Notes: generated by a model not told the origin, from the letters alone. Positions 51,043-58,946 are shown, numbered from the stretch's first letter. The stretch: 64,000 nucleotides of DNA from JANPPS01 sp965246925 (GCA_965246925.1 OZ251994.1:124001-188000); one strand, 5' to 3'. Translations and numbers: made by a program.

Positions 51043-51512
51043 GTGAAACCACCTACGCCACCGTCACCTGGGACCAGCTGCACCGGGACGCGCGAACGCT
51101 GTCGGGCATGATGATGCGCCGGGGACCCATCCGCGGCATCGTCGCCATCACCCGCGGCGGCCTGATCCCCGCCGCGATCGTGGCGCGGGAGCTGGAGTGC
51201 CGGCTGATCGAAACCATCTCGGTCGCGACCTACGAGGGTGAGAACCTAGGCCAGCCAAAGGTCTTGAAACCCCCCTCGGCCGCCGGCGATGGCGAGGGCT
51301 TCCTGATCGTGGATGACCTCGTGGACACCGGCGTCACCGCCCGCCTGGTCCGCGCCCTACTGCCCCGCGCCCATTTCGCCTGCCTCTACGCCAAGCCCGC
51401 CGGCCAAGAGGTGGCCGACACCTGGGTCGCCGAAGTGCCGCAAACCACCTGGATCCTCTTCCCCTGGGACACCGCCCCCCTCTTCGTCCCCCCCCTGGCC
51501 CACGCCAAGTAA
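51039..51512 (+). CDS. gpt: Xanthine-guanine phosphoribosyltransferase
   Basis: This is a purine salvage enzyme converting guanine or xanthine plus PRPP to nucleotide. The 157-residue product starts at a TTG at 51039 within the csaA stop (MSETTYATVTWDQLHRDAR). It has the PRPP motif FLIVDDLVDTGVTA (about 88-101) and AITRGGLIPAAIVAREL. The C-terminal WILFPWDTAP matches E. coli Gpt, and the length is close to it. A tRNA gene follows 47 bases later. Confidence 0.92.
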   Translation: MSETTYATVTWDQLHRDARTLSGMMMRRGPIRGIVAITRGGLIPAAIVARELECRLIETISVATYEGENLGQPKVLKPPSAAGDGEGFLIVDDLVDTGVTARLVRALLPRAHFACLYAKPAGQEVADTWVAEVPQTTWILFPWDTAPLFVPPLAHAK

Positions 51513-51559
51513 CCCTATTGCGACCAACCCCCGGCTAGGCTAAACCCCCGCTTCCCGTG

Positions 51560-51636
51560 GCGCCCGTAGCTCAATTGGATAGAGCACCAGACTACGAATC
51601 TGGGGGTTGGAAGTTCGAGTCTTTCCGGGCGCGCCA
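51560..51636 (+). tRNA. tRNA-Arg (ACG)
   Basis: The 77-base gene folds as a full cloverleaf. The acceptor stem GCGCCCG (51560-51566) pairs with CGGGCGC (51626-51632), the anticodon stem is CCAGA/TCTGG, and the loop CTACGAA has anticodon ACG at 51594-51596. The T-loop GTTCGAGTC is present and the CCA end is encoded (51634-51636). It reads CGN arginine codons, which are common in this GC-rich genome. Confidence 0.97.
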
Positions 51637-51763
51637 TCATCAGAGAGCTGGCGCCCCGACCGTGCGTGCCTCCGTGTCGCGAGGATCTACCCCGTCATAT
51701 CAGGAACGTTCTTCGGCAAGCTCAGGGATAACGGCGCTTCGGCCTCAACGGCAGGCGCTAGGA

Positions 51764-52171
51764 TCAGCCGCCAAAGAGCACTGTGAGGCGCCGTTCGCTG
51801 AACCGCCAGCCATCCGTGCCGCGCCGATATCGGTCCTCATACTCCGCGACCATCAACGCCTGCGCCGGACCGGCCCCAGCGCCGTCATGCCGGTAGAGAC
51901 TAAGCACAACAGTGCCCTCCACCTCATCGGCCGACCTGAAGACAAGCCGGACATTGGTCTGCACGTGCCGCGAACGCCGGTCCGTCATGGCCGCACGCTC
52001 CTGCGCCCAGACCGCGATGGCAGCGCGTCCATTCTTGTCGGGCCCGATACCAAGCACGCGTGCATCCTCGGTATAGAGCTCCGGCAGCCGGTGCGCCTCG
52101 CCATGGTCGATCAGCCAAGCGTGCTCCGTCACCAGCGCCTCGATCGCCAGCCGGTCGGCGATGTCGAGCAC
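51764..52171 (-). CDS. NTF2/SnoaL-like fold protein
   Basis: The 135-residue protein has the SnoaL-like pattern: an N-terminal helix (DRLAIEALVTEHAWLIDHGE), a cone-forming sheet with HVQTNVRLVF, and the C-terminal DGWRFSERRLTVLFGG. Members act as small polyketide cyclases, isomerases or dehydratases, or as ring-hydroxylating dioxygenase small subunits. Its start shares a base with the stop of the upstream VOC dioxygenase-like gene, suggesting both act on one aromatic or quinone-like compound. The substrate is unknown. Confidence 0.75.
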   Translation of the reverse strand: MLDIADRLAIEALVTEHAWLIDHGEAHRLPELYTEDARVLGIGPDKNGRAAIAVWAQERAAMTDRRSRHVQTNVRLVFRSADEVEGTVVLSLYRHDGAGAGPAQALMVAEYEDRYRRGTDGWRFSERRLTVLFGG

Positions 52172-52752
52172 TAGATCGGCAGGCCGATAGGCGGGATCGT
52201 CTCCGGCAGGAACTCGCCCGCACGGATCGCCGGCTGCAAGGTGCTGAACGGGCGCCCGGACGCGTGCGCCTGCGACACCTTTTCAGCGTCGAAGAAGGTG
52301 CCGATCGGGTTGGCGGCGAAATCCGGCGAGTTCTGCATGAACCGGGTGGACGCTCCCCAGTCCCCGAAATTATCCGCCTGCAATTCGACGTAGTTGCCTT
52401 CGGGATCGCGGTAATATAACGAAATCGTCAGCCCATGATCGAGCGAAAAAGCTGGCAAGACACCATCATCCTTCAATCGCTCGAACGAAAGCATGAGGTC
52501 GGCAAAGCTTTCATACTCGAACGCGCTATGGTGCATTCCGGTGTGCTTGACCTTATCCGGATCCTCGGCAAGGCCGGGCACGGACAGGAAAGCGATACGG
52601 TGATTGGCGGTGTCGTTCGTCGTCCAGGCGTTATTGCCATCCTGAAACGTGACGGTCACGCCGATGACCAGGCGATACCAGTCGACCATCTCCTGCAGCC
52701 GGCTGGTCTTGATCGTGACATGATGCAGCGCCGGACGGATGATGGTGGCCAT
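52171..52752 (-). CDS. VOC-family protein, extradiol dioxygenase/glyoxalase-like
   Basis: The 193-residue protein has vicinal-oxygen-chelate features: metal-ligand candidates in LHHVTIKT (about 9-16), MHHSAFEY and GNYVELQAD. It resembles single-module catechol-type dioxygenase-like proteins seen beside SnoaL-like genes. The DPEGNYVEL motif is the classic VOC C-terminal ligand region. It is the first gene of a two-gene unit divergent from the DUF1989 gene. Confidence 0.82.
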   Translation of the reverse strand: MATIIRPALHHVTIKTSRLQEMVDWYRLVIGVTVTFQDGNNAWTTNDTANHRIAFLSVPGLAEDPDKVKHTGMHHSAFEYESFADLMLSFERLKDDGVLPAFSLDHGLTISLYYRDPEGNYVELQADNFGDWGASTRFMQNSPDFAANPIGTFFDAEKVSQAHASGRPFSTLQPAIRAGEFLPETIPPIGLPI

Positions 52753-52823
52753 GGTTCCCCCGATTATGTTTAGCCCACGCTACACACCCCTGCGATGCCA
52801 GACTAGATGAGGAAATCCAAGCA

Positions 52824-53678
52824 GTGATGCGGAACCAGCATACCATTCCAGATGACGCCGCGGCCCGGCGGGCAGCCCGGCCCGTCATCTGCTACCCGGC
52901 CGATACGCTTCCTTCGCCAGATCTCATGGCATACCGGACCGCTCGACAGGCTTGGACGCCGCTGGACACCGTAACCGTGCCACCCCGGGAGGCGCGGATC
53001 TTTCAAGTGCCGGCCGGGCACTTCGTCCGCATCGTCAGCCTGGACGGGCCGCAGGTCGGCGACCTCAATCTGTGGTCGTCCGGCGACCTGAACGAGCGAT
53101 TCTTCTCCGGCAAGACCCGCGCGCTCCATGGCACGCATGTCACGTCCGGGCACCGGCTCTGGTCCTCCCTGCCCTTCCTCCGCCCGCTTGCGACCATCAC
53201 CGAGGATACGCTGGACTGGTATCGGTTCGACGACGACGGCGCTGGCGTGCACGACGTCATCGGCACAAGGTGCGACCCCTATACGCACCGCCTGCTCACC
53301 GGCGGCAGCTACCATCATTGCTGCCATTCCAACCTCACCCGGGCGCTGGCGGCCTACGCCGGGCTGCCGTTGGACCAAGCCGCTTCCCACGTGCACGACG
53401 TGCTGAACGTCTTCATGTGCACGGGCTTCACCCGGGACACGCACCAGTATTTCATGAAGGCAAGCCCAGTCCGGCCCGGCGATTTTTTGGAGCTCTTCGC
53501 CGAAACCGACCTACTAGGCGCGCTTTCCGCCTGCCCCGGCGGCGATTGCGGCACCGGCCACTCCAGCGACGCCGCGCCGTGCCACCCTTTGCTGGTCGAA
53601 ATCTATCGGCCCATCGCGCCACCCCAGGGATGGACGCCCTCCGTCTGCAGCAGCTACACTGATCCGGTTGAGCCCTGA
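52824..53678 (+). CDS. DUF1989 protein (urea carboxylase-associated type)
   Basis: The 284-residue protein matches the urea-carboxylase-associated protein family, which surrounds urea amidolyase and aminomethyltransferase-like genes elsewhere. Conserved features are RIVSLDGPQVGDLNLW (about 69-84), a His/Cys-rich YHHCCHSNL and CPGGDCGTGHS, suggesting metal binding. The start may be the GTG at 52824 or the ATG at 52827. No urea carboxylase or allophanate hydrolase is in the window. The gene stands alone. Confidence 0.82.
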   Translation: MMRNQHTIPDDAAARRAARPVICYPADTLPSPDLMAYRTARQAWTPLDTVTVPPREARIFQVPAGHFVRIVSLDGPQVGDLNLWSSGDLNERFFSGKTRALHGTHVTSGHRLWSSLPFLRPLATITEDTLDWYRFDDDGAGVHDVIGTRCDPYTHRLLTGGSYHHCCHSNLTRALAAYAGLPLDQAASHVHDVLNVFMCTGFTRDTHQYFMKASPVRPGDFLELFAETDLLGALSACPGGDCGTGHSSDAAPCHPLLVEIYRPIAPPQGWTPSVCSSYTDPVEP

Positions 53679-53729
53679 CGCAACCCGGCGACGCGCCGCG
53701 CGCTCCGTCTGTCAACGGAGTACAGCGTC

Positions 53730-53864
53730 ATGACGATCCAGATCCTACCGCGCCCCAGTATCCTCACCAGCCTCGTCGTCGCCGGCTCGGTCGCAACCGG
53801 ATTGCTGGCCGGGGCCGCTGCGGCGGCGTTGCTACTGACCGCCACCGCTCTTCGGCGCGGCTGA
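53730..53864 (+). CDS. Predicted single-helix membrane microprotein (44 residues)
   Basis: An ATG at 53730, preceded by GGAG, opens a 44-residue frame starting MTIQILPRPSILTSLVVAGS and ending in a hydrophobic alanine/leucine helix and ATALRRG. The stop overlaps the start of a second small ORF (TGATG). No family is recognised. The composition suits a membrane microprotein, but alanine-rich short ORFs also arise by chance in GC-rich DNA. Confidence 0.4.
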   Translation: MTIQILPRPSILTSLVVAGSVATGLLAGAAAAALLLTATALRRG

Positions 53865-53977
53865 TGCTGTTCTACCTACCCGCCCTGGCGCTCATCCACT
53901 TCCTAGCCAGCGCCGCCTTGGGCGGTATGAGCGTACTCTCTGCCAAGGCCCTCCGCGACCTGCGGCGCAACCGGTGA
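53864..53977 (+). CDS. Predicted second membrane microprotein (37 residues)
   Basis: This ORF starts in the stop of the preceding one (TGATG) and encodes MLFYLPALALIHFLASAALG followed by a basic tail ending LRDLRRNR. That gives one helix with positive charges at the C-terminus. The coupled arrangement of two small hydrophobic ORFs is the main evidence. The 79 bases after it, up to the metallo-hydrolase stop, hold no gene. Confidence 0.38.
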   Translation: MLFYLPALALIHFLASAALGGMSVLSAKALRDLRRNR

Positions 53978-54056
53978 ACCCGCAGCCCTAAGCCTGTCGA
54001 AGGGCGGCACCAAGCGGAACAGCGGTAGCCACCAACAGAACAATAGAGACAGTACC

Positions 54057-55010
54057 CTAGGCTTGGGAGTTCCAGACCGCTGGCACCATAGCGAAGCCGT
54101 CACCCTCACGCACGATATGCCCCGTCGCCGGGAACGGGGCGTGATAGAACGACACCTGCATCCTCTCCTGCGCCGCGATGTCCAGCATGCGCCGCCGGGT
54201 CGCCCGCGCACGCTCCGCATCCTGATCGAACACGGCAGACCAGGTCGGGTGCCGCGCGAAAATCGAAGTATGGTTAGTCACGTCCGACATGATCAGCAGC
54301 TTGCCCGCGCCCGAGGTGACGGCATACGCCGTATGCCCCGGCGTATGCCCGACCGCCTCGAGTGCGGTGACGCCCGGCATCACCTCTTGGCCCCACTCAT
54401 ACGTGGTCACGTCCTTGCCCATTGGCGCAAACACGCGGCGCACGTTGCGGGCGTTGGCCTGCACACTGTCTGTCGCAGCCGAAACCTTGTTATCATCCAT
54501 CCAGAACGCCCATTCCGGCGCCGGCACCTTGATTTCCGCCTGCGGAAACACTGCCGTGCCATCCTTCAATCGCAAACCATTGATATGGTCCGCATGGAAA
54601 TGGCTGATAACGACCGTGTCGATGTCACCCGGCGCGAACCCCGCCGCCCGGAAATTCCGCATCCACGTCCCGCTGGTCGGCGCCCCAAGGTCGCCATTGC
54701 CGGTGTCGATCAGCACCAGCTTGCTCCCGGTGTTGATCACGAGCGTGGTGAACGTGATCTCGAACCGGTCGGTCGGCATGAACGCGTCCGCCAGCGCCTG
54801 CGTCAGCGCGCCCGGCGGCGCATTGGGCACGAAACCCTCCAGGGAGCGGTAGGCCATCCCGTCATGCACCGCCGTAATCTGTAGATCGCCCACGTGGTAG
54901 CGGAAGAACGAGGGCGCCTGAACCGACGCTGCCGCCGCGGCGGCGCGTGCCGAGCCTGTCGCGGCCAAGCTGGCGAGGGAGCCGGCCCCCAATGTGCGGC
55001 GTGTGATCAT
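54057..55010 (-). CDS. Metallo-beta-lactamase-fold hydrolase with Tat-like signal
   Basis: The 317-residue protein starts at the ATG at 55010 (MITRRTLGAGSLASLAATGS), a twin-arginine-like signal ending near ARA, so export to the periplasm is likely. The MBL zinc site VVISHFHADHINGL is intact, as are GHTPGHTAY and the SDVTNH aspartate region. The substrate is unknown. Its start overlaps the trehalose-phosphatase-like stop by 4 bases, making it last in a six-gene operon. Confidence 0.88.
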   Translation of the reverse strand: MITRRTLGAGSLASLAATGSARAAAAAASVQAPSFFRYHVGDLQITAVHDGMAYRSLEGFVPNAPPGALTQALADAFMPTDRFEITFTTLVINTGSKLVLIDTGNGDLGAPTSGTWMRNFRAAGFAPGDIDTVVISHFHADHINGLRLKDGTAVFPQAEIKVPAPEWAFWMDDNKVSAATDSVQANARNVRRVFAPMGKDVTTYEWGQEVMPGVTALEAVGHTPGHTAYAVTSGAGKLLIMSDVTNHTSIFARHPTWSAVFDQDAERARATRRRMLDIAAQERMQVSFYHAPFPATGHIVREGDGFAMVPAVWNSQA

Positions 55011-55759
55011 AGCGTCGCTCCTGTTTCCATCATGCGGTGCAACTCCGGCCAATGCCCCGCCGCGGCCGCTCCAGCCAGCCAGCCGCGCACGCCGGACGGT
55101 CCTGTAAACCAATCCTGCACCAGCAAACCATGGCCGCCGAGCTGCTCTGCCATGGCGATACCGTCTAAATCCGTAACATCATCGCCGATGAACACCGGGT
55201 GGCGGCCTGCGAATGGAGCAAGCTGCATCAACTCGGCCACTGCCCCACCTTTATTCACGCCACGCGGCCGGATTTCCCACGCCATGGACGCCTGCAGCAC
55301 CTGAAACCGCTGATCCGCCGCCGCTAGCTCCAGCGCGGCTTGATGCAACGCAGGCCCGTGCTGAGGCGCCAAGCGGAAATGCAGCACGAGACCGCGCCGC
55401 TTCACCTCCAGCAAGGCGCCCGGATGTTTCGCCACGGCCGCCTCCGCCAGAGCCAGCCAGCCCGCCGGCAGATCAGGCAGCGTCAGACGATGAAGCGGTT
55501 GACCCGGGCCGGGCCGGAACACGCCGCCATGCTCCCCCCCGACCGCAGGAACGATCCCCGGCAAAAGCGCGTCGACCTGCTCGACCGGACGTCCGGTGAT
55601 GACGGCCAGCGCGCCGGCCAGCGCCTGGCTCAGCTGGGTCAGCGTCACCGGCAATCCCGCTGGCACGACCACCGCATCCGGCGTGGGGGCGAGGTCGAGC
55701 AACGTGCCATCCATGTCAAGCAGCAACGCCGTCTCAGCAAAGGCAGGCCATCGCATCAT
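55007..55759 (-). CDS. otsB: Trehalose-6-phosphate phosphatase-like HAD hydrolase
   Basis: The 250-residue protein (ATG at 55759; ATGs at 55765 and 55756 also possible) has the HAD nucleophile motif LLLDMDGTLLDLAP (D15, D17), AVITGRPVEQVDALL, EIRPRGVNKGGAV and FIGDDVTDLDG, all hallmarks of OtsB. It would convert trehalose 6-phosphate to trehalose. The synthase otsA is not in the window. Tight overlaps on both sides place it in an envelope-related operon. Confidence 0.85.
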   Translation of the reverse strand: MMRWPAFAETALLLDMDGTLLDLAPTPDAVVVPAGLPVTLTQLSQALAGALAVITGRPVEQVDALLPGIVPAVGGEHGGVFRPGPGQPLHRLTLPDLPAGWLALAEAAVAKHPGALLEVKRRGLVLHFRLAPQHGPALHQAALELAAADQRFQVLQASMAWEIRPRGVNKGGAVAELMQLAPFAGRHPVFIGDDVTDLDGIAMAEQLGGHGLLVQDWFTGPSGVRGWLAGAAAAGHWPELHRMMETGATL

Positions 55760-56130
55760 CGGCATGCAGTGAGGTGGACGTCGTAGATGGGATGCTCGAG
55801 CTGCGACAGGCCGGGCTCGTTGGCCAGCATCCAAGCATGAAAGCCGAAGCTAGCCGAGTGGCTATCCGTGATATCGAGCAGCGCCGCACTATCCTGCGGC
55901 TGGTCCGCCGGGTGGCTCACGCAACGGCGCAGCGCAATGGTGAGAGAACCAAAATTGATCGTCTGCCCGGCCTTGAGCGTCGCGCTTTCCGGCTGCGCCC
56001 TGACTTTGTCCAGCAACACGAGTTCGGCCTGGCCCCGCGCCTGCCAGAGATCCGGATTGAGCGGGCCGGGCTGCGCCACCGCTCGAGCGGCAAGAACGGC
56101 GGCCAGCAGCGGAAGCCAAGTCGGCCTCAC
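55756..56130 (-). CDS. DUF2155 periplasmic protein
   Basis: The 124-residue protein has a signal peptide (WLPLLAAVLAARAVAQ) and the DUF2155 core. That core comprises VLLDKVRAQPESATLKAGQT, a cysteine-containing LRRCVSHPADQPQDSAALLD segment, FGFHAWMLANEPGLSQLEHP and the final cysteine in DVHLTACR. This family is found beside the NDUFA12 homologue in many Alphaproteobacteria. The two conserved cysteines could form a disulfide. Its function is unknown. Confidence 0.88.
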   Translation of the reverse strand: MRPTWLPLLAAVLAARAVAQPGPLNPDLWQARGQAELVLLDKVRAQPESATLKAGQTINFGSLTIALRRCVSHPADQPQDSAALLDITDSHSASFGFHAWMLANEPGLSQLEHPIYDVHLTACR

Positions 56131-56342
56131 CGGCGCAGCGGGCTTTGAAGGTTGTCCACGAGATCCCGCAAAGCCTCCCGAATCGTAGGCTCGTTCACAC
56201 CCATCAGCAATGCATCCTCATACGCATCTTGCAATACCGTCCGGGCTTCGGTCAGGTTCTCGTCGAGCGTTTTAAGCTTGCCCCGGCATGACACCGGTTC
56301 GCCGCTCGCCAGCACCCAGTGAGGCTTGCCGACCGGCCTCAT
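56127..56342 (-). CDS. Conserved-looking 71-residue protein of unknown function
   Basis: The frame overlaps both neighbours by 4 bases, strong evidence that it is a real gene. The product has an N-terminal VGKPHWVLASGEPVSCRGK segment with one cysteine and a charged helical C-terminal half (DENLTEARTVLQDAYEDALL, then REALRDLVDNL). No signal peptide or membrane segment is visible, so it is probably cytoplasmic. I do not recognise a family. Confidence 0.75.
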   Translation of the reverse strand: MRPVGKPHWVLASGEPVSCRGKLKTLDENLTEARTVLQDAYEDALLMGVNEPTIREALRDLVDNLQSPLRR

Positions 56343-56833
56343 GGCGTCTTCTGCTGCAACGATTTCTGCGTCGCATCGGCGAGGCTTCCCACATTGAAGA
56401 TAAACTTACCCAATAGGTCCTCAAGATTGGTTGCCGACTGTGTAATGGTAATGGTCTGGCCATCGTGCAAAATCGCATCCGCCCCGCCCGGATTGAGACT
56501 GAGGAACGCCCCGCCTAGTAACCCACCGGTCGAGATCGTGGCGCTACTATCTGTCGGAAGCTGGAGATTGGACTGCACCGTGAACGTAACGAGAGCTTGG
56601 TAGGTCTTTGCATCGATGCTGGTCGCCGCGACCCGGCCCACCTTCACGCCCCCAACCCGAACGTCTGAGCCAGTGGCCAAGCTGCCGACATTATCGAATC
56701 GTGCCAGGAGCCGGATGCCCCCTGCCGCACTCTGCCCGGTATTGGACGCCGCATACGCCACGAACCCGCCGGCGATCAGCAAGATGGCCGCACCCGCCAG
56801 TAGCTCCGCCAGACTGCGCTTCGCCTGCGCCAT
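56339..56833 (-). CDS. mlaD: MlaD-type MCE-domain lipid transport protein
   Basis: MlaD is the periplasmic lipid-carrying subunit of the Mla system that keeps outer-membrane asymmetry. The 164-residue protein starts at the ATG at 56833 and has one membrane anchor (LAGAAILLIAGGFVAYAAS, about 11-29). The MCE domain carries RFDNVGSLATGSDVRVGGVK and STGGLLGGAFLSLNPGG. The mlaE and mlaF partners are not in the window. Confidence 0.92.
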   Translation of the reverse strand: MAQAKRSLAELLAGAAILLIAGGFVAYAASNTGQSAAGGIRLLARFDNVGSLATGSDVRVGGVKVGRVAATSIDAKTYQALVTFTVQSNLQLPTDSSATISTGGLLGGAFLSLNPGGADAILHDGQTITITQSATNLEDLLGKFIFNVGSLADATQKSLQQKTP

Positions 56834-56834
56834 A

Positions 56835-57188
56835 TCAGCTGCCCGGCGTCCACGACTCGTAGTCACCCGTGGCTTTCGGACGCTGACCGCCACTGTAGTC
56901 GTGCCCGGGCGGACGGTAGCTGGCTGCGGTTCCCGTAAGGTTGGGCAAATGTGGCTTCTGCCACGGCTTGCGGGACGCCATCGGAATGGGCTGATCGGTC
57001 GTGTAGTGCAGCCACGCATGCCACTCTGGCGGCACCTGGCTCGCCTCCGCCTCGCCCGCGTAGAGCACCCAGCGGCGGGAGCGCAGCCCCGGACGCGGCC
57101 GCTTCTCTTCGAAATAACGGTTGCCCCCGCCATCCGTCCCAACAGGACGGCCGTGAAAGTAGGTAAACAGCCGGGTGCCGATGGTCAT
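56835..57188 (-). CDS. NADH:ubiquinone oxidoreductase 17.2-kDa subunit (NDUFA12 homologue)
   Basis: This is an accessory subunit of respiratory complex I shared by Alphaproteobacteria and mitochondria. The 117-residue protein has the family pattern FTYFHGRPVGTDGGGNRYFE, RRWVLYAGEAEASQVPPEWH and AWLHYTTDQPIP. It is the first gene of a six-gene overlapping unit and starts directly at the predicted transcription start, so its mRNA may be leaderless. Confidence 0.95.
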   Translation of the reverse strand: MTIGTRLFTYFHGRPVGTDGGGNRYFEEKRPRPGLRSRRWVLYAGEAEASQVPPEWHAWLHYTTDQPIPMASRKPWQKPHLPNLTGTAASYRPPGHDYSGGQRPKATGDYESWTPGS

Positions 57189-57195
57189 GGCTGCT

Positions 57196-57224
57196 ATTAT
57201 ACGGCCATCGCGCGGAACGGTCTA
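57196..57224 (-). promoter_or_regulatory. Strong sigma-70-like promoter of the NDUFA12-mlaD operon
   Basis: On the minus strand TAGACC (57224-57219) is followed after 17 bases by a perfect TATAAT (57201-57196). The expected transcription start, about seven bases downstream, falls at 57189, immediately before the ATG at 57188. It sits in the 48-base gap after tadD. Confidence 0.6.
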
Positions 57225-57236
57225 TCCAGACCCATG

Positions 57237-57977
57237 CTACCGCGTCACGGCCGGCATCGCCCGGAACCCGTTCAGCGCCGTCTCGACTTGTTGTCCGTTC
57301 AGTTCGGGCTGCAAATACCGGGCAGCCTGGTCGGAGTGCCCGGCCATAGCAAGCGCGGCCGCATAATCGTGCCGCTCCCGCGCCGTCGCGCTCGGCTGAT
57401 CCGCAAACGGCTGTAGCATTCGGGTCGCCTCCCCGGCCCGCCCGCTAAGCGCCAAAGACAGGGCCAGATTGACCTGGGGCGCGCGAGAGTCGGGCGCCGC
57501 GGCGATCGCCTCCGCATAAGCCATCTGCGCATCATTGTGCCGCCCCTGCAGGTCGCGGGCAATGCCGAGGTCGTTCAGCGCGATCGGGTCACGCGGCTGG
57601 TGCTTGAGCGCACTCGTAAACATCCGCTCGGCTGAAACAGGGTCGGTCGATAGACGCAGCCGGCCAAGGCCGATAAGGGCGTCCGGATACTCGGGGGTGA
57701 GCGTCAAGGCGGCCATGAACGCGCTCGCCGCCTCTACATTGCGGCCAAGGCCCGATAGCGCATTGCCGTTGCAGGTCTGTATGTCTGCACGCCGCGGGTT
57801 GCTGACGGTCAGCTTGCTGCAGATTTGGTAGGCGAGATCGGGCACGCCACTCGCCAATGCCGTCTGCGCCGTCTTGAGGCTCGGAGTGCCCTCGCCCAGC
57901 GGGGTCGGCCCGGTCCGTGTGCAAGCAGCGACCAACATCACGGCAATCAGCGCCGGAACGCCTCTGCGGGTAAGCAT
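57237..57977 (-). CDS. tadD: Tad pilus assembly lipoprotein TadD (TPR)
   Basis: The 246-residue protein has a signal peptide with lipobox VAAC (residues 15-18 of MLTRRGVPALIAVMLVAACT), so it is a lipoprotein. It is followed by several tetratricopeptide-like units, for example AASAFMAALTLTPEYPDALI and AQMAYAEAIAAAPDSRAPQV. TadD supports secretin assembly in Tad systems. It is the last Tad gene here, 13 bases after tadC. The start at 57977 is chosen because the upstream frame lacks a signal. Confidence 0.9.
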   Translation of the reverse strand: MLTRRGVPALIAVMLVAACTRTGPTPLGEGTPSLKTAQTALASGVPDLAYQICSKLTVSNPRRADIQTCNGNALSGLGRNVEAASAFMAALTLTPEYPDALIGLGRLRLSTDPVSAERMFTSALKHQPRDPIALNDLGIARDLQGRHNDAQMAYAEAIAAAPDSRAPQVNLALSLALSGRAGEATRMLQPFADQPSATARERHDYAAALAMAGHSDQAARYLQPELNGQQVETALNGFRAMPAVTR

Positions 57978-57990
57978 TGCTCTCTTATCC

Positions 57991-58941
57991 TTATTTGGAC
58001 AGGCTTTTGGCCACTTGGATCCCAGCCGGCCCACCGACCACGATGAAGATACAGGGCAGGATGAACAGGATCATCGGTAGTGTCAGCAGCACCGGCAACC
58101 GCGCCGCCCGCTCCTCGAACCGCGTCAGCGACATTTGCCGCATCTCGTTCGAAAGGCTGCGGAGTGCATCCGATAGCGGAGTGCCATACTGCATGGTCTG
58201 AGTAAGCGTGGAGGTCAGCCGCTTGAGGCTATCGAGGCCAGTACGCTTCCCAAGGTTTCCAAGCGCTACGGTCGAGTCAGACAGAATCTCCAACTCTCGT
58301 ACAGTCGCATCGAACTCCCGCGCAACCTCTGGCCGGGACCGCCTGAGCTCGAACGCCACCCGGGTCATCCCTGGTTCAAGGCTGAGCCCCGCCTGAGCGC
58401 AAATCGTCAATAGATCGAGCGCATCCGGCAAACCTTCCTCCAACCGCGCAAGATACCGTTTCCTGATCCGCCGCACCGCGTAATCAGGAGCGATCAACCC
58501 GATCACGGCAAAAGCAAGGATGCAACTCAGCCGCAATAGATCGACCATGCCCAGCGTATTCGCCAACAGCCATCCCACAAACGGCATGACGGCAAGCAGA
58601 ATAAGCTTGCTACCGATAAACATCGCCAGCGCGTTCGGCCCCCTAAAGCCGGAACTGAGCAGTGTTTGCTCCAATTCTAGCTTAGTCTTTCCGGGCAGGA
58701 TCCCGGTGGACATGATGGCCCTGCCCAATCCGCTGATGGCCTCCTGCACATCATTGGCAAGTGATTTCTGCTGCGGCGTCTCACTCTCGAGCGTTATCTT
58801 ACGCAGCCAGATACCCTGTGCCGCCTGCGTGCGTTCCGAAACCCGCACATCCCGTTCTGAAACGCGCAGCATGAAATACGCGGTACCCGCGACCAGCATG
58901 GCACTGACGGCAGCAAGAAAGAGCAGGATATACTGCGACAT
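57991..58941 (-). CDS. tadC: Tad pilus inner-membrane platform protein TadC
   Basis: The 316-residue polytopic protein belongs to the type II secretion F family. It has helices at the N-terminus (about 2-22), in the middle, and at the C-terminus (VLLTLPMILFILPCIFIVVG), with the cytoplasmic T2SSF domain between (LDLLTICAQAGLSLEPGMTR). It pairs with TadB to form the pilus assembly platform. It lies 5 bases after tadB. Confidence 0.93.
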   Translation of the reverse strand: MSQYILLFLAAVSAMLVAGTAYFMLRVSERDVRVSERTQAAQGIWLRKITLESETPQQKSLANDVQEAISGLGRAIMSTGILPGKTKLELEQTLLSSGFRGPNALAMFIGSKLILLAVMPFVGWLLANTLGMVDLLRLSCILAFAVIGLIAPDYAVRRIRKRYLARLEEGLPDALDLLTICAQAGLSLEPGMTRVAFELRRSRPEVAREFDATVRELEILSDSTVALGNLGKRTGLDSLKRLTSTLTQTMQYGTPLSDALRSLSNEMRQMSLTRFEERAARLPVLLTLPMILFILPCIFIVVGGPAGIQVAKSLSK

Positions 58942-58946
58942 CGCCG

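Noticed and set aside
53985..54010. CCCTAAGCCTGTCGAAGGG element and a similar CTTCGGCAAGCTCAGGG near 51711-51727
   Set aside because: They resemble each other as short dispersed palindrome-like fragments known in many GC-rich genomes, but two degenerate copies are too few to define a feature here.
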